A stretch of 64,000 nt of DNA from Phycisphaerales bacterium (GTDB lineage Bacteria; Planctomycetota; Phycisphaerae; Phycisphaerales; SM1A02). Below are positions 53,867 through 63,571 of this stretch, one piece after another. Position 1 is the stretch's first letter; each line of letters starts with the position of its first letter. The stretch lies in NCBI GenBank assembly GCA_029268515.1, contig JAQWNP010000001.1, positions 186,001 through 250,000 on the forward strand, read 5' to 3'. Both the position numbers and the translations under genes were made by a program. Below the pieces are notes generated by a model. The model saw nothing but the letters and a program-made list of their open reading frames with translations, did no database searches and was not told where the DNA came from.

Positions 53867-54213
53867 GACTCACCACCAGAGAAAAGAGCTGGTAGCAGAC
53901 GAACAAATGCTGAGCGTGGAAGCACATCATCAGCACCTGCTTGAGCAGCTGCGTCAAGAACCTCCCGGTCAACATGTGATCCAAAGGCCACAATCCGCGC
54001 CGCTGGTGCATGCTGCCTCACACAATCAACCAACTCTTTAACAGTGACTCTTTCGACCGATAGGTCGATGAGCACTAACTTGGCTGATTGCTCGACAAGT
54101 GCTAAATCTAAAGCCTGCACATCACGCACAACTCTGCATGCCACATGAGCCTGTGCAGCTGTACCTGTAATTCGTGACTGGAAGATCAAATCAGTGACAA
54201 CGGCAATACACAT
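53863..54213 (-). CDS. Receiver-like (CheY-fold) protein
   Basis: A 116-residue single-domain protein with the alternating beta/alpha pattern of response-regulator receivers: IAVVTDL at strand 1, KLVLIDLSV with the likely phospho-acceptor Asp at strand 3, ARIVAFGSH at strand 4 and GADDVLPRSAFVRLLP at the end, where Lys of the usual DYLxKP block is replaced by Arg. The paired acids after strand 1 are reduced to one Asp, so phosphorylation may be weak or lost. It has no output domain. It lies alone between lhgO and the A-type Fe-S carrier gene. Confidence 0.65.
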   Translation of the reverse strand: MCIAVVTDLIFQSRITGTAAQAHVACRVVRDVQALDLALVEQSAKLVLIDLSVERVTVKELVDCVRQHAPAARIVAFGSHVDREVLDAAAQAGADDVLPRSAFVRLLPALFSGGES

Positions 54214-54277
54214 ATTCAGTCATGGCACCCAGTACTTTGCCTGGCCTCATAGATAGAAAGGCGAGAACCACACGCAA

Positions 54278-54640
54278 TTAGACTGAGAAGCTACTTCCAC
54301 ATCCACAAGAGCTGGTGGCATTCGGATTATTGAATACAAACCCGCGGCCCATTACTTCATCTTTAAAATCAATCTCTGTGCCATTGAGATAAAGGAAGCT
54401 CTTTGGATCACAAATCACACGAACGCGAAAATTCTCTTCGCTTGCGTTCATTTCGTTGTCATATTCCCAGAGTTCATCGGACTCACGCTGGCTTTCAGTG
54501 AGATCAAGGAGGTAACTAAAGCCGGAGCAGCCACCACCCTTGACGCCAACTCTCAAACGAATCACCTGTGGGTCAAGCTCCTGTTGCTTGACGATGTTCG
54601 AAATCTCTCTTACGGCCGCATCGGTCAGCGTAACTGCCAT
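54278..54640 (-). CDS. A-type iron-sulfur carrier (IscA/ErpA/SufA family)
   Basis: A 120-residue protein from the ATG at 54640, chosen because AGGAG lies nine bases ahead and MAVTLTDAAVREI is the normal family start; the longer frame from 54754 adds unrelated residues. The three conserved cysteines are present in GGGCSGFSY and the C-terminal SCGCGSSF. GFVFNNPNA precedes the last pair as usual. A-type carriers pass Fe-S clusters to target proteins. It is divergent from sufB across a 274-base promoter region, so the two transcripts may be co-regulated, although I could not identify an operator. Confidence 0.93.
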   Translation of the reverse strand: MAVTLTDAAVREISNIVKQQELDPQVIRLRVGVKGGGCSGFSYLLDLTESQRESDELWEYDNEMNASEENFRVRVICDPKSFLYLNGTEIDFKDEVMGRGFVFNNPNATSSCGCGSSFSV

Positions 54641-54914
54641 CAGACATAACTCCTGGCCCAGCGAGGGCCTCAAGGTGGGTTCCATTCGAGACAAGGGGCA
54701 AACTCTTCTTTCGGGGGTTTGGCCCCAGAGCTGATGGGGAATTGTAGAGGCCAACCGGGCCAGAGGCCATTAGATAGTGACTAAAAGCCAATTTTTGGGC
54801 CAAGAAATAGGACCTAAACAACTAATGCATAACTAGAATCATTACAATGTGGGTCTGATCTATTATCTCTGCCACTACTGGGCCAGCCCATAATGTGGCT
54901 AGCAGGAGCCAACG

Positions 54915-56366
54915 ATGCCAATGGACATGACAGGAACTCTCGATCGCTGGGAGAGCGCTAAATATCGCTATGGCTTTACTACAGACATTGAAGCAGAATC
55001 GCTTCCGCCAGGTTTGAATGAAGACACCGTCGCCTTTATTAGCGCCAAGAAGAAAGAGCCACAGTGGCTTCTCGATTGGCGGCTCAAGGCCTTCAGTCAT
55101 TGGCACACAATGACTGAACCCGTGTGGCCGAATGTAAACTACCCAAAGATAAACTACCAAGACATCATCTACTACTCGGCGCCAAAGTCACCAGACGATG
55201 CCCCAAAAAGCCTTGATGAAGTCGATCCAAAGCTTCTTGAGACATATGAAAAATTAGGCATACCGCTCGAAGAGCGCGCTCGACTTGCTGGCGTTGCTGT
55301 TGATGCTGTGTTTGACAGTGTCTCTGTTGCCACAACCTTCAAAGATAAATTAGCTGCCGAGGGCATTATCTTCTGTTCAATGTCCGAAGCGGTACAAGAA
55401 CATCCCGAGCTCGTGCGACAGTACTTGGGTTCGGTCGTCCCCTATAGCGACAACTTTTTCGCCACTTTGAACTCCGCAGTATTTAGTGACGGCAGCTTCG
55501 TGTACATCCCTAAAGGTGTCACCTGCCCTATGGAGCTTTCAACCTATTTCCGTATCAACGCGATCTCGACAGGACAGTTTGAAAGAACTCTTATTGTGGC
55601 AGAAGAAGGAAGCTCCGTAAGTTATCTTGAGGGCTGTACCGCCCCAATGCGAGATGAAAACCAACTGCATGCAGCGGTCGTGGAACTCGTAGCACTCGAT
55701 CGAGCCACAATCAAATACTCCACGATTCAGAATTGGTATCCCGGTGATGAAAATGGCGTAGGCGGGATTTATAACTTTGTAACAAAGCGTGGCAAATGCG
55801 CTGGGGCAGACTCCCGAATCTCGTGGACCCAAGTTGAGACTGGTTCTTCAATTACCTGGAAGTATCCAAGTTGCATACTTCAAGGCGATCGCTCTGTCGG
55901 CGAGTTCTACTCTGTTGCGATGACGAATCATCGCCAGCAAGCAGATACCGGCACAAAAATGATTCACATCGGCCGGGACACAAAGAGCACCATTATTTCA
56001 AAAGGTATTTCAGCCGGCCACGGCCAGAATACCTACCGCGGCCAAGTAAAAGTTTTGCGCAAGGCGGCAAACGCTAGAAACTACACCCAATGTGACTCAA
56101 TGCTCATGGGTGAAGAATGTGGAGCGCATACGTTCCCATATATTGAAGTCGGAAACGAAACATCACATGTCGAGCACGAAGCAAGTACATCGAAGATTGG
56201 CGAAGACCAACTCTTCTACTGCAACCAGCGTGGTATCAAGATGGAAGATGCGGTTTCGATGATTGTTAATGGATTCTGCAAAGAAGTATTCAAAGAGCTT
56301 CCTATGGAATTTGCTGTAGAAGCCCGAAACCTGCTTGAGGTCAGCTTAGAAGGAAGCGTCGGCTAA
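54915..56366 (+). CDS. sufB: Fe-S cluster assembly scaffold SufB
   Basis: A 483-residue SufB. Family blocks include [13 protein letters not shown] near residue 48, [31 protein letters not shown], and the C-terminal [20 protein letters not shown] with the late essential cysteine. SufB forms the SufBC2D scaffold complex in the cytoplasm. AGGAG lies seven bases before ATG. It opens a compact operon sufB-C-D-S-U, a DUF59 gene and a Rieske gene, all on the plus strand. Confidence 0.97.
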   Translation: MPMDMTGTLDRWESAKYRYGFTTDIEAESLPPGLNEDTVAFISAKKKEPQWLLDWRLKAFSHWHTMTEPVWPNVNYPKINYQDIIYYSAPKSPDDAPKSLDEVDPKLLETYEKLGIPLEERARLAGVAVDAVFDSVSVATTFKDKLAAEGIIFCSMSEAVQEHPELVRQYLGSVVPYSDNFFATLNSAVFSDGSFVYIPKGVTCPMELSTYFRINAISTGQFERTLIVAEEGSSVSYLEGCTAPMRDENQLHAAVVELVALDRATIKYSTIQNWYPGDENGVGGIYNFVTKRGKCAGADSRISWTQVETGSSITWKYPSCILQGDRSVGEFYSVAMTNHRQQADTGTKMIHIGRDTKSTIISKGISAGHGQNTYRGQVKVLRKAANARNYTQCDSMLMGEECGAHTFPYIEVGNETSHVEHEASTSKIGEDQLFYCNQRGIKMEDAVSMIVNGFCKEVFKELPMEFAVEARNLLEVSLEGSVG

Positions 56367-56427
56367 TCAGCCCAACGTATCGTCATCAAGACACCTCTAA
56401 ATGACCAACGAAAGGAAGATGTAAAAA

Positions 56428-57192
56428 ATGGCATTGCTTGAAATCCGCAACCTGCACGCCACCGTTGAGGGCAAGGAAATCCTGCGTGGAATCGACCTCA
56501 CGGTCAATGCAGGTGAGGTCCACTCGATTATGGGCCCAAATGGCTCCGGCAAGAGCACGCTCGCACAGATACTCGCCGGACATGATGCTTATGAGGTCAC
56601 AGAGGGACAAGTTCTTTTCAACGGAGAGGACATACTTGAAGATGATCCCGATGTGAGAGCTCGCAAAGGCATCTTCCTTGCTTTCCAGTATCCAGTTGAG
56701 ATCCCTGGGGTCTCAACCAAGTACTTCCTCAAAGCAGCCATCAATGCCATTCGCAAGGAACGAGACTTAAGTGAACTTGATGCGATGGACTTCATGAAGC
56801 TGGTCAAAGAAAAGGCGACGATGGTTCATCTCGATCCATCATTGCTCGACCGAGCTGTCAATGAAGGCTTCTCTGGCGGCGAAAAGAAACGAAGTGAAAT
56901 TTTCCAGATGGCGATGCTTGACCCCACCCTCGCCGTTCTAGATGAGACCGACTCCGGACTGGACATCGATGCACTGCGAATTGTCGCTGATGGTGTCAAT
57001 GCACTACGCGATCAAGATCGCGGCTTTGTGGTCATCACTCACTACCAGAGATTACTGAATTATATCGTGCCTGATTATGTGCATGTGCTCATCAACGGGC
57101 GTATTGCCCGTTCGGGTGGCAAAGAACTTGCGCATGAACTCGAAGAGCGCGGTTATGCATGGATTCAGGAACCAACTTCAGCAACAGCCTGA
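56428..57192 (+). CDS. sufC: SufC ATPase
   Basis: A 254-residue ABC-type ATPase: Walker A MGPNGSGKSTL, Q-loop LAFQYPVEIPGV, signature FSGGEKKRSEI and Walker B AVLDETDSGLDID, where SufC typically has DETDSGLD. It powers the SufBCD complex. The gene follows sufB by 61 bases with AGGAAG ahead of the ATG. Confidence 0.97.
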   Translation: MALLEIRNLHATVEGKEILRGIDLTVNAGEVHSIMGPNGSGKSTLAQILAGHDAYEVTEGQVLFNGEDILEDDPDVRARKGIFLAFQYPVEIPGVSTKYFLKAAINAIRKERDLSELDAMDFMKLVKEKATMVHLDPSLLDRAVNEGFSGGEKKRSEIFQMAMLDPTLAVLDETDSGLDIDALRIVADGVNALRDQDRGFVVITHYQRLLNYIVPDYVHVLINGRIARSGGKELAHELEERGYAWIQEPTSATA

Positions 57193-57210
57193 GATTAGAT
57201 AACAACAGCT

Positions 57211-58533
57211 ATGCCAGACCTTATGACAAACTCAGATTCGCTCCTTGCCAGCGCTCAAGCCCACCCAACCAATGGACCCGAATGGCTCAATACCATTCGG
57301 CAGTCTGCGGCTGCGTCATTTGCCGAACTCGGCTTGCCAACACGCAAGCATGAAGATTGGAAATACACCAACCTGAGACGCGTTGGCGAGATGACCTATA
57401 CACCAATTACGTCCATCTCATCCCATGAGATGCCGACAGTTGATTCTGAACTGATACCGGAAGCCTGCGCCCATCTGGTTTTCGTCGATGGTGTTTATGT
57501 TCCAGCACTCTCTAAATGCCTCACCACCGGCCCACTGCAGATCATGACACTTCAGTCAGCGATCGAGTCAGAGGTCCCACAAGTCAAAGAGCATCTGGCC
57601 AAAATTGCTGACTTTGAAGATGAGGCAATTACAGCACTTAATACGTCACTCTTCACTGATGGAGCTGTCGTAACCATCGCTGATGGCCATGTTGCTGAAC
57701 ACCCGGTGCATATTTTAAACATCGTGACTCACACCGATCAGCCCGTGGTGGTTGCACCTCGCACACTCATCATTGCAGGCAGTCAGTCAGAAGCGTCTGT
57801 TGTTGAGAGCTTCCTAAGTCCTGATGGAACGAGTGCATTTGTTTGCCCCGTCACAGAAATCGTGGTTGGAAGTGGCTCGACCAACAAGTACTACCGAGAC
57901 GTCCGCGAAGGATCAGGGACAGTTCACTTGGCGCGAACACATGTTCATCAAGCAGATCGAACCAATACTGTTACCACTGCACTGACAGCGAGCGGAAAAA
58001 TTTGCCGCAATGCCATTTACGCAACGCTCGATGGCGCCGGCAGCAACGCCGACATGATTGGGCTCACAATGACGCGCGGCGCAGAGCATGTTGACAACTT
58101 CCTCCGCGTTGATCATGCAAAGGAACACTGTGACAGCAGAGAGTTCTTTAAGAGCGTCTTAGATGATCAGTCATCTGTTGCATTCTGCGGTCGCATCATC
58201 GTACGTGAAGGCGCCCAAAAGACAGATGCAAAACAAACCAATATGAACCTGCTGCTCAGCCCAGATGCTTCAGTTGACACTCGACCCCAACTGGAGATTT
58301 TTGCCGATGACGTCAAGTGCACACATGGTGCTACGGTTGGCCAAATCGAAGACGAAGCGATCTTCTATCTGGCAGCGCGCGGGCTCGACAAAGAAACGGC
58401 ACGAAGCATGTTGATCTATGCTTTTGCAAACGAATGCCTTGAGCATGTTTCAATCGCGTCACTTCGACAGCGCCATGAGGCCATACTTCTGGATCGCATC
58501 CCGCATGGCCACCGCCTTATGAGCGAGGTATGA
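57211..58533 (+). CDS. sufD: Fe-S cluster assembly protein SufD
   Basis: A 440-residue SufD. LPTRKHEDWKYTNL near residue 45 is the family's most recognisable motif; the middle part is a beta-helix and the C-terminus has ARGLDKETARSMLIYAFANE, shared in structure with SufB. It partners SufB in the scaffold. Four-base overlap (ATGA at 58530-58533) joins it to sufS. An internal ATG at codon 5 is an alternative start. Confidence 0.95.
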   Translation: MPDLMTNSDSLLASAQAHPTNGPEWLNTIRQSAAASFAELGLPTRKHEDWKYTNLRRVGEMTYTPITSISSHEMPTVDSELIPEACAHLVFVDGVYVPALSKCLTTGPLQIMTLQSAIESEVPQVKEHLAKIADFEDEAITALNTSLFTDGAVVTIADGHVAEHPVHILNIVTHTDQPVVVAPRTLIIAGSQSEASVVESFLSPDGTSAFVCPVTEIVVGSGSTNKYYRDVREGSGTVHLARTHVHQADRTNTVTTALTASGKICRNAIYATLDGAGSNADMIGLTMTRGAEHVDNFLRVDHAKEHCDSREFFKSVLDDQSSVAFCGRIIVREGAQKTDAKQTNMNLLLSPDASVDTRPQLEIFADDVKCTHGATVGQIEDEAIFYLAARGLDKETARSMLIYAFANECLEHVSIASLRQRHEAILLDRIPHGHRLMSEV

Positions 58534-59777
58534 CAAAACAACATTCCAAAGCACCGCTTGATGTTGAAACAGTCCGCAAGGATTTTCCTATTCTTTCAAG
58601 AGAGATGCATGGAAAACCGCTGATCTATCTCGACAGCGCTGCAACGACACAGAAGCCTCAATGCGTGCTTGACGCAATGGCAGAATACTACGTCTCTTCG
58701 AATGCCAACGTCCATCGTGGCGTCCACTTGCTCAGCATGGAAGCAACCGATGCATTCGAACTGGCGCGCCAGCAGATCCAGAATTTTCTTGGGGCACAAC
58801 AGTCACAGGAAATTGTCTTTGTTCGTGGTGCAACTGAGGCTATTAATCTCGTAGCAAATTCATTTGTACGGGAGAACATCAATACCGGTGACGAGATTCT
58901 TGTTACCGAAATGGAACATCATTCAAATATTGTTCCCTGGCAAATGTTGTGTGAAGCCACCGGCGCTACACTTCGCGTTTTACCGATCACGGATGAGGGC
59001 CTATTACGAACCGATTTACTCACCGAAATGCTGACCGATCGCACTCGCATTATGGCGGTCACTCATGTTTCAAATGTGCTTGGCACCATTAATCCAATCA
59101 AGACAATTGTTCAGGAATGCCATGCTCACGGTGTTCCAGTACTGGTTGATGGTGCCCAGGGTGCCGTTCATCAACATGTTGACGTCGTAGATCTAGATTG
59201 CGACTTCTATGTTATTTCTGGCCACAAAATGTATGGGCCCACTGGCATTGGCGCCCTATATGCGAAGCAACAACATCTAGAGAACATGGTTCCATATCAA
59301 GGTGGTGGCGAGATGATTCTCTCCGTGAGCTTTGACAAAACTGTCTACGCAGAACCACCCGCACGATTCGAAGCCGGCACCCCCGACATTGCTGGTGCAA
59401 TCGGTCTTGGCCGGGCCACTGCCTATCTCCAAGAACTGGGGCTTGCCAATATTGAGGCCTGGGAGCTCGAACTGGGTCAGTACGCCCGGGAACAGTTGGC
59501 CCGTATTCCATCAATCCGGATGTTTGGTCCAGCCCAGAATTCAGCTGCAGTGGTTTCATTCCTCATCGGTGATGTGCACCCCCATGATGTTGGCACGATC
59601 CTTGATCAAGCAGGCATTGCGGTACGAACAGGCCATCACTGTGCGCAACCTCTTATGGAACGGTTTGGCGTTGCAGCTACAGTCCGTGCCTCTTTTGGGG
59701 TCTACAATACAATGGATGAGATTGATTCACTTTGCCTTGCAATCGATGAAGTAAACTCTCTTTTTAACAATGTCTGA
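58530..59777 (+). CDS. sufS: Cysteine desulfurase SufS
   Basis: A 415-residue class V PLP enzyme of the SufS/CsdA group II. SGHKMYGPTGIG carries the PLP lysine and VRTGHHCAQPLMERFG the catalytic cysteine in its short group II loop. YLDSAATTQKP near residue 30 and TEMEHHSNIVPWQ are also typical. It supplies sulfur to SufU, whose gene overlaps by eight bases. Length is standard. Confidence 0.97.
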   Translation: MTKQHSKAPLDVETVRKDFPILSREMHGKPLIYLDSAATTQKPQCVLDAMAEYYVSSNANVHRGVHLLSMEATDAFELARQQIQNFLGAQQSQEIVFVRGATEAINLVANSFVRENINTGDEILVTEMEHHSNIVPWQMLCEATGATLRVLPITDEGLLRTDLLTEMLTDRTRIMAVTHVSNVLGTINPIKTIVQECHAHGVPVLVDGAQGAVHQHVDVVDLDCDFYVISGHKMYGPTGIGALYAKQQHLENMVPYQGGGEMILSVSFDKTVYAEPPARFEAGTPDIAGAIGLGRATAYLQELGLANIEAWELELGQYAREQLARIPSIRMFGPAQNSAAVVSFLIGDVHPHDVGTILDQAGIAVRTGHHCAQPLMERFGVAATVRASFGVYNTMDEIDSLCLAIDEVNSLFNNV

Positions 59778-60228
59778 CTTACAAGATCTCTACCAAGAAA
59801 TGATCCTTGATCATGGCCGGCGCCCCCGCAACAGTGGCGCCATGCCTGATGCAACATGCCAAGCAGATGGCTTTAACCCACTTTGTGGAGATCGCATTAC
59901 CGTTTTCGCGAAGATTAATGGTGACCAGATCGAATCACTAAGCTTCGAAGGCAATGGATGTGCGATTTCACAAGCATCTGCATCTCTGATGACGGAAGCT
60001 CTTAAGCAGGCCAACATCACGACCGTCTCTGAGCTCTTTGAAAAATTCCATACGCTTGTCACAGGCAAAGCGGAACTTGTTGATCCCGATAGCCCCCCAC
60101 CGTTGGGAAAACTTGAAGTCTTTGGAGGCGTCCAAAGGTTTCCGACACGAGTCAAATGCGCCACACTCGCGTGGCATACCCTCATGGCTGCAATCAAAGG
60201 ACAAGGCGACACCGTCACAACTGAGTAG
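59770..60228 (+). CDS. sufU: SufU sulfur-transfer/scaffold protein
   Basis: A 152-residue SufU. The start LYQEMILDHGRRPRN, NPLCGDRITVF with Cys, EGNGCAISQASASLM with Cys, and FPTRVKCATLAWHTL with the last Cys are all typical; the extra 18-residue segment before FPTRVKC separates SufU from IscU. SufU accepts sulfur from SufS through zinc-bound cysteine. Overlaps sufS by eight bases. Confidence 0.96.
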   Translation: MSDLQDLYQEMILDHGRRPRNSGAMPDATCQADGFNPLCGDRITVFAKINGDQIESLSFEGNGCAISQASASLMTEALKQANITTVSELFEKFHTLVTGKAELVDPDSPPPLGKLEVFGGVQRFPTRVKCATLAWHTLMAAIKGQGDTVTTE

Positions 60229-60242
60229 GCGCACACTAAACA

Positions 60243-60662
60243 ATGTCTGATACATCGAATAACCAACGGGAACAAATCATTACCGCACTTAAAACGGTGC
60301 GAGATCCTGAATTGCCTATCAATATTTATGACCTTGGCCTCGTCTACGAATTGGATATTTCAGATGGCCAAGCTCATGTCCGAATGACACTCACGACTCC
60401 TAATTGCCCCATGGCCGACGTGATTTTATCGCAAGCACAAAAGGCAATTGAATCAGTCGATGGTATTAGCGGCGCAACTGTGGAACTGATCTGGGAACCT
60501 GTGTGGGACCCGAGCCGAATTAGTGAGAATGCAAAACTCGAACTCGAGTTTATGGGTCTTGACCACATTTTCGAAACCTCACAGCACGGGGAGAATGTCG
60601 CTCCAAAGCCAAAGATCTCACCCTTGACTGTTAATAAGACCAGCCCACCACCTCATCAATAA
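60243..60662 (+). CDS. sufT: SufT-like DUF59 / MIP18-family protein
   Basis: A 139-residue protein of the DUF59 (MIP18) family. DPELPINIYDLGLVYELDI and the TLTTPNCPMADVI segment with Cys are characteristic. SufT assists Fe-S maturation of some targets in other bacteria. The last 30 residues (after GLDHIFE) are a polar tail. It lies 14 bases after sufU. Confidence 0.93.
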   Translation: MSDTSNNQREQIITALKTVRDPELPINIYDLGLVYELDISDGQAHVRMTLTTPNCPMADVILSQAQKAIESVDGISGATVELIWEPVWDPSRISENAKLELEFMGLDHIFETSQHGENVAPKPKISPLTVNKTSPPPHQ

Positions 60663-60681
60663 ACTGCAGGAGATCGTCGGA

Positions 60682-60990
60682 ATGGGACAGTTCATAAAAG
60701 TTGCCAATGTCTCAGAGGTGCCCGAACACCAGCCACAGTGTGTTCACGCGGAAGGCCATGCAATCTGTCTCGTCAACCTGGGCGGGGACATCAAAGCAGT
60801 AGCAGATACATGTAGCCATGCTGATGCATCGCTGTCTGATGGCGAGATTGATGGCGATGAGATTATCTGTCCACTCCATTACGGGTCCTTCTGTTTGAAG
60901 ACCGGCGAGGCTAAACAGCCGCCTGCTGATGAAGACATTCGAGTCTATAACGTACGCGTCACCAACGGGGACATTGAGGTCGAGATCTAG
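60682..60990 (+). CDS. Rieske-type [2Fe-2S] ferredoxin
   Basis: A 102-residue soluble Rieske protein. The cluster ligands are C-x-H in TCSHADASLSDG and C-x2-H in CPLHYGSFC. It has no oxygenase catalytic domain, so it resembles small Rieske electron carriers of the NirD/BphF class. AGGAGA lies nine bases before the ATG. Position at the end of the suf operon suggests an electron supply for Fe-S assembly, or just co-regulation. Confidence 0.94.
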   Translation: MGQFIKVANVSEVPEHQPQCVHAEGHAICLVNLGGDIKAVADTCSHADASLSDGEIDGDEIICPLHYGSFCLKTGEAKQPPADEDIRVYNVRVTNGDIEVEI

Positions 60991-61057
60991 TCATTGGTTC
61001 AACACAATGTGCAAGGATCTCATTCAGCCCTCCAGGTCATTAAATTCAAAGTCACGC

Positions 61058-61438
61058 TCATGACTGGGGACACCACCCCCACGCTTGTAATAACAATGTG
61101 AAATCTGTGGTATTCACAACACCATCACCCGAGACATCTGCATGGCACGGGCTCGGGCATGGAGTTGGCTGGTTTGCTCCATGCCCGGCGAACCACGTGC
61201 CCTCACTTTCGAGACAATGCCGCCCGGTGGTCACGACAGAAACGTGAGCAAGGCAACACACGCCCTCAAGTACCTCGCGGGAAAGGCAATCAGCCGCTGA
61301 TGATTCCATTACAGACTCAGGGCCAACGGCCTGTCCATAGACCGGATTCACACCATCGCCAGGTTTCAGAAATGTCCCTCCGATGAAGCTCAACATGACT
61401 GAACAACTGAATAACAATTTTTGTGATAGTGCTTTCAT
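61058..61438 (-). CDS. Secreted protein with C-terminal dockerin-like motif
   Basis: A 126-residue exported protein from the ATG at 61438, which has AAGGGA at the right distance; the longer frame (61549) has no ribosome site. The signal peptide is MKALSQKLLFSCSVMLSFIGG. The final part ADVSGDGVVNTTDFTLLLQAWGWC is one Ca2+-binding dockerin/EF-hand-like repeat, common at planctomycete C-termini. A Cys-rich middle (CLSREVLEGVCC, CPSPC) separates the two. Function unknown. Downstream of and on the same strand as the CBM9-like lipoprotein gene. Confidence 0.7.
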   Translation of the reverse strand: MKALSQKLLFSCSVMLSFIGGTFLKPGDGVNPVYGQAVGPESVMESSAADCLSREVLEGVCCLAHVSVVTTGRHCLESEGTWFAGHGANQPTPCPSPCHADVSGDGVVNTTDFTLLLQAWGWCPQS

Positions 61439-61576
61439 TGCAATTCCCTTCACAGTCGCTTCATGCAACTGATCTGAGAACAGCGTACGGGCCTGTTCCA
61501 CCACTTTTAAAAAACACCATCCAAAAAAGAGAGTTTGTACTTCTGTCACTCTGCTTGAACAAAGCAGTTGCCCGCG

Positions 61577-62449
61577 CTATCGCACGAACTGAACAAAACC
61601 CCATCGCCTTGGGCGGTGCATGTCTATCACACCAGTGGGAACCCACACCCAGTTATGTTCAGGTGTGTCCGGAATTCGCTGATACGCACCATCCACAATT
61701 TGGTGCTGCCATTGCACTCGTGAAAAATTAACACGCCAGATTTCATCAACATGCGGCGCTACCGCGGCTCGTTTCCCGCCGGTTAGACTTGACCAGGGAA
61801 TAGCCAGCTCGACCTTCCATGCCTGATCTTCATCGCTTGGATCATTCACGGTCCCTTCAACCGAGACTGCGGTTTTGAGACCGATGATATCCCAGTCAAT
61901 ATTAAAAGTACCACCTTCAACATATGGCTTGGTCAGCATCAGATCGAAGGGCGTATTCAGTGCATTGACTTCGTACTCAAAATAGTCAGTCGCATCTGAC
62001 TCAGGATCAATAAACACCTCAAAATCATTATCGTTATAAATAATCGAATCACGGGCGGTCAGCGAGCCCCATACATGCGGCTCTTCGAGTCGAGCTGCAA
62101 TATAAAAGTAGGTGTCATCCCAAGCCATTTTGACGCGTGTCTTGAACGTAGGCTCTGGTTTCTGATCACCCTCGATATCAACAAATAGACTTGTCCATGG
62201 TACCGACGACCAACTTGTCTCATTGAGAAGACCGTCAATGACTGGAGGCGATTCAATAAAAATAGCCTGATACGTGGGCGGCCTCTTGGCCAATAGTGAC
62301 ATGCCATCAGTGGTTGGCAATTGCTCAGTTGTCCGAGATTGGGTCCTGCCTGTCGGCGACTCTGAAACACATCCACCTGGCAGTCCCGATAAGCCCGCGA
62401 GCAGTAAGCAACATTGCCATTTATGCAGCCTTTGACATTGTTTATTCAT
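61577..62449 (-). CDS. CBM9-like carbohydrate-binding lipoprotein
   Basis: A 290-residue protein with a lipoprotein signal (lipobox near residue 27, LPGGC). The mature domain is CBM9-like: PPVIDGLLNETSWSSVPW, then RVKMAWDDTYFYIAARLEEPHV and DNDFEVFIDPESDATDYFEYEVN, whose acidic residues match the family. It resembles sugar-binding domains of environmental DUF1083/CBM9 proteins. It should be anchored in the envelope and bind glycans. It is divergent from moaA. Confidence 0.88.
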   Translation of the reverse strand: MNKQCQRLHKWQCCLLLAGLSGLPGGCVSESPTGRTQSRTTEQLPTTDGMSLLAKRPPTYQAIFIESPPVIDGLLNETSWSSVPWTSLFVDIEGDQKPEPTFKTRVKMAWDDTYFYIAARLEEPHVWGSLTARDSIIYNDNDFEVFIDPESDATDYFEYEVNALNTPFDLMLTKPYVEGGTFNIDWDIIGLKTAVSVEGTVNDPSDEDQAWKVELAIPWSSLTGGKRAAVAPHVDEIWRVNFSRVQWQHQIVDGAYQRIPDTPEHNWVWVPTGVIDMHRPRRWGFVQFVR

Positions 62450-62501
62450 AGGATTCCCGCCTTCGACCCCTTTGTTTCTGACGCTGTCCTATCATGGAGT
62501 A

Positions 62502-63563
62502 ATGACGCTTCCTCTCTCTGTGCTTCAAACCTCTTCCAACACCGCCAATGCGCCGCGCGGGGCACTCCGACCAAATCACCTGATCGATGCCCATGGGCGG
62601 ATGATTCAAGATTTAAGGCTCAGCGTAACCGATCGCTGCAATTTTCGTTGCACCTACTGCATGGAACCAGACACCCGTTTCATGCCCAAGCGAAATTTAC
62701 TGAACCTTCAGGAATACCTACGTTTGGCACGCGTCGTTCGTGGCCTGGGCATTACAAAAATACGGCTCACTGGAGGCGAACCCACTCTTTATCCAGATCT
62801 CGATCAGCTCATTGATGGCCTTGGAAAACTCGCGCTTGATGACCTCGCAATGACAACCAATGGTTGGCAGCTTGAGCAAGATCGCGCATTGCGGTGGAAG
62901 CAATCAGGCCTCACGCGCCTGACATTTAGCCTCGACACGCTGCGCGAAGAACGGATGTCTGCGATCACACGCTCTGTCACAAGCGTTGCTCAGGTCGTTT
63001 CATCAATTGAAACAGCTCACCGAGCCAAGCTTACGCCACTTAAAGTCAACGCCGTCATTATGCGAGGCGTCAACGATGATGAGATTACTGAGTTTGCGCA
63101 TTTTGCTTCCGAGATGAATATCGCCATGCGGCTTATTGAATTTATGCCGTTAGATGCGGGGCGAAGCTGGGACCGAAAGCAGGTTGTTCCCATGAGTGAA
63201 ATGCTAGAGCGTCTACAAGAAGTTCATGAACTGGTGCCCCATACAAACGATACGCCTCACTCAACATCGACCAATTTCAGTTTTGCCAATGGCCGCCCCG
63301 GAAGCATTGGCATCATTGCACCCGTATCGCGCCCGTTCTGTGGCGCCTGCAATCGTCTTCGTATTACGGCTGATGGAAAAATGCGCCCCTGCCTCTTTAG
63401 TCTGGAGGAATGGGATTTATCACCACTCCTAAGACAAGGTGCGACCGACGATGCGTTAGCGAGTTATATGGCTGATGGGGTATGGCAAAAGCAGAAGGGC
63501 CATGGAATTGACTCAGAGCAATTCGAACAACCCGCTCGCACCATGTCGTCAATAGGCGGGTAA
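62502..63563 (+). CDS. moaA: GTP 3',8-cyclase MoaA
   Basis: A 353-residue radical SAM enzyme in molybdenum cofactor synthesis. The first cluster motif CNFRCTYC and preceding QDLRLSVTDR are typical; the second cluster is in CGACNRLRITADGKMRPCLF, and the C-terminal GG is present (SIGG). An ATG at 62502 gives a normal N-terminus although GGAG is close to it; a TTG at 62472 would add ten residues. The xdhC-like gene at 26.7 kb may use the product. Confidence 0.96.
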   Translation: MTLPLSVLQTSSNTANAPRGALRPNHLIDAHGRMIQDLRLSVTDRCNFRCTYCMEPDTRFMPKRNLLNLQEYLRLARVVRGLGITKIRLTGGEPTLYPDLDQLIDGLGKLALDDLAMTTNGWQLEQDRALRWKQSGLTRLTFSLDTLREERMSAITRSVTSVAQVVSSIETAHRAKLTPLKVNAVIMRGVNDDEITEFAHFASEMNIAMRLIEFMPLDAGRSWDRKQVVPMSEMLERLQEVHELVPHTNDTPHSTSTNFSFANGRPGSIGIIAPVSRPFCGACNRLRITADGKMRPCLFSLEEWDLSPLLRQGATDDALASYMADGVWQKQKGHGIDSEQFEQPARTMSSIGG

Positions 63564-63571
63564 AGCGTTGG

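Noticed and set aside
59212-60275. Long minus-strand frames opposite sufS and sufU
   Set aside because: Shadow frames of clearly identified genes; no independent evidence.
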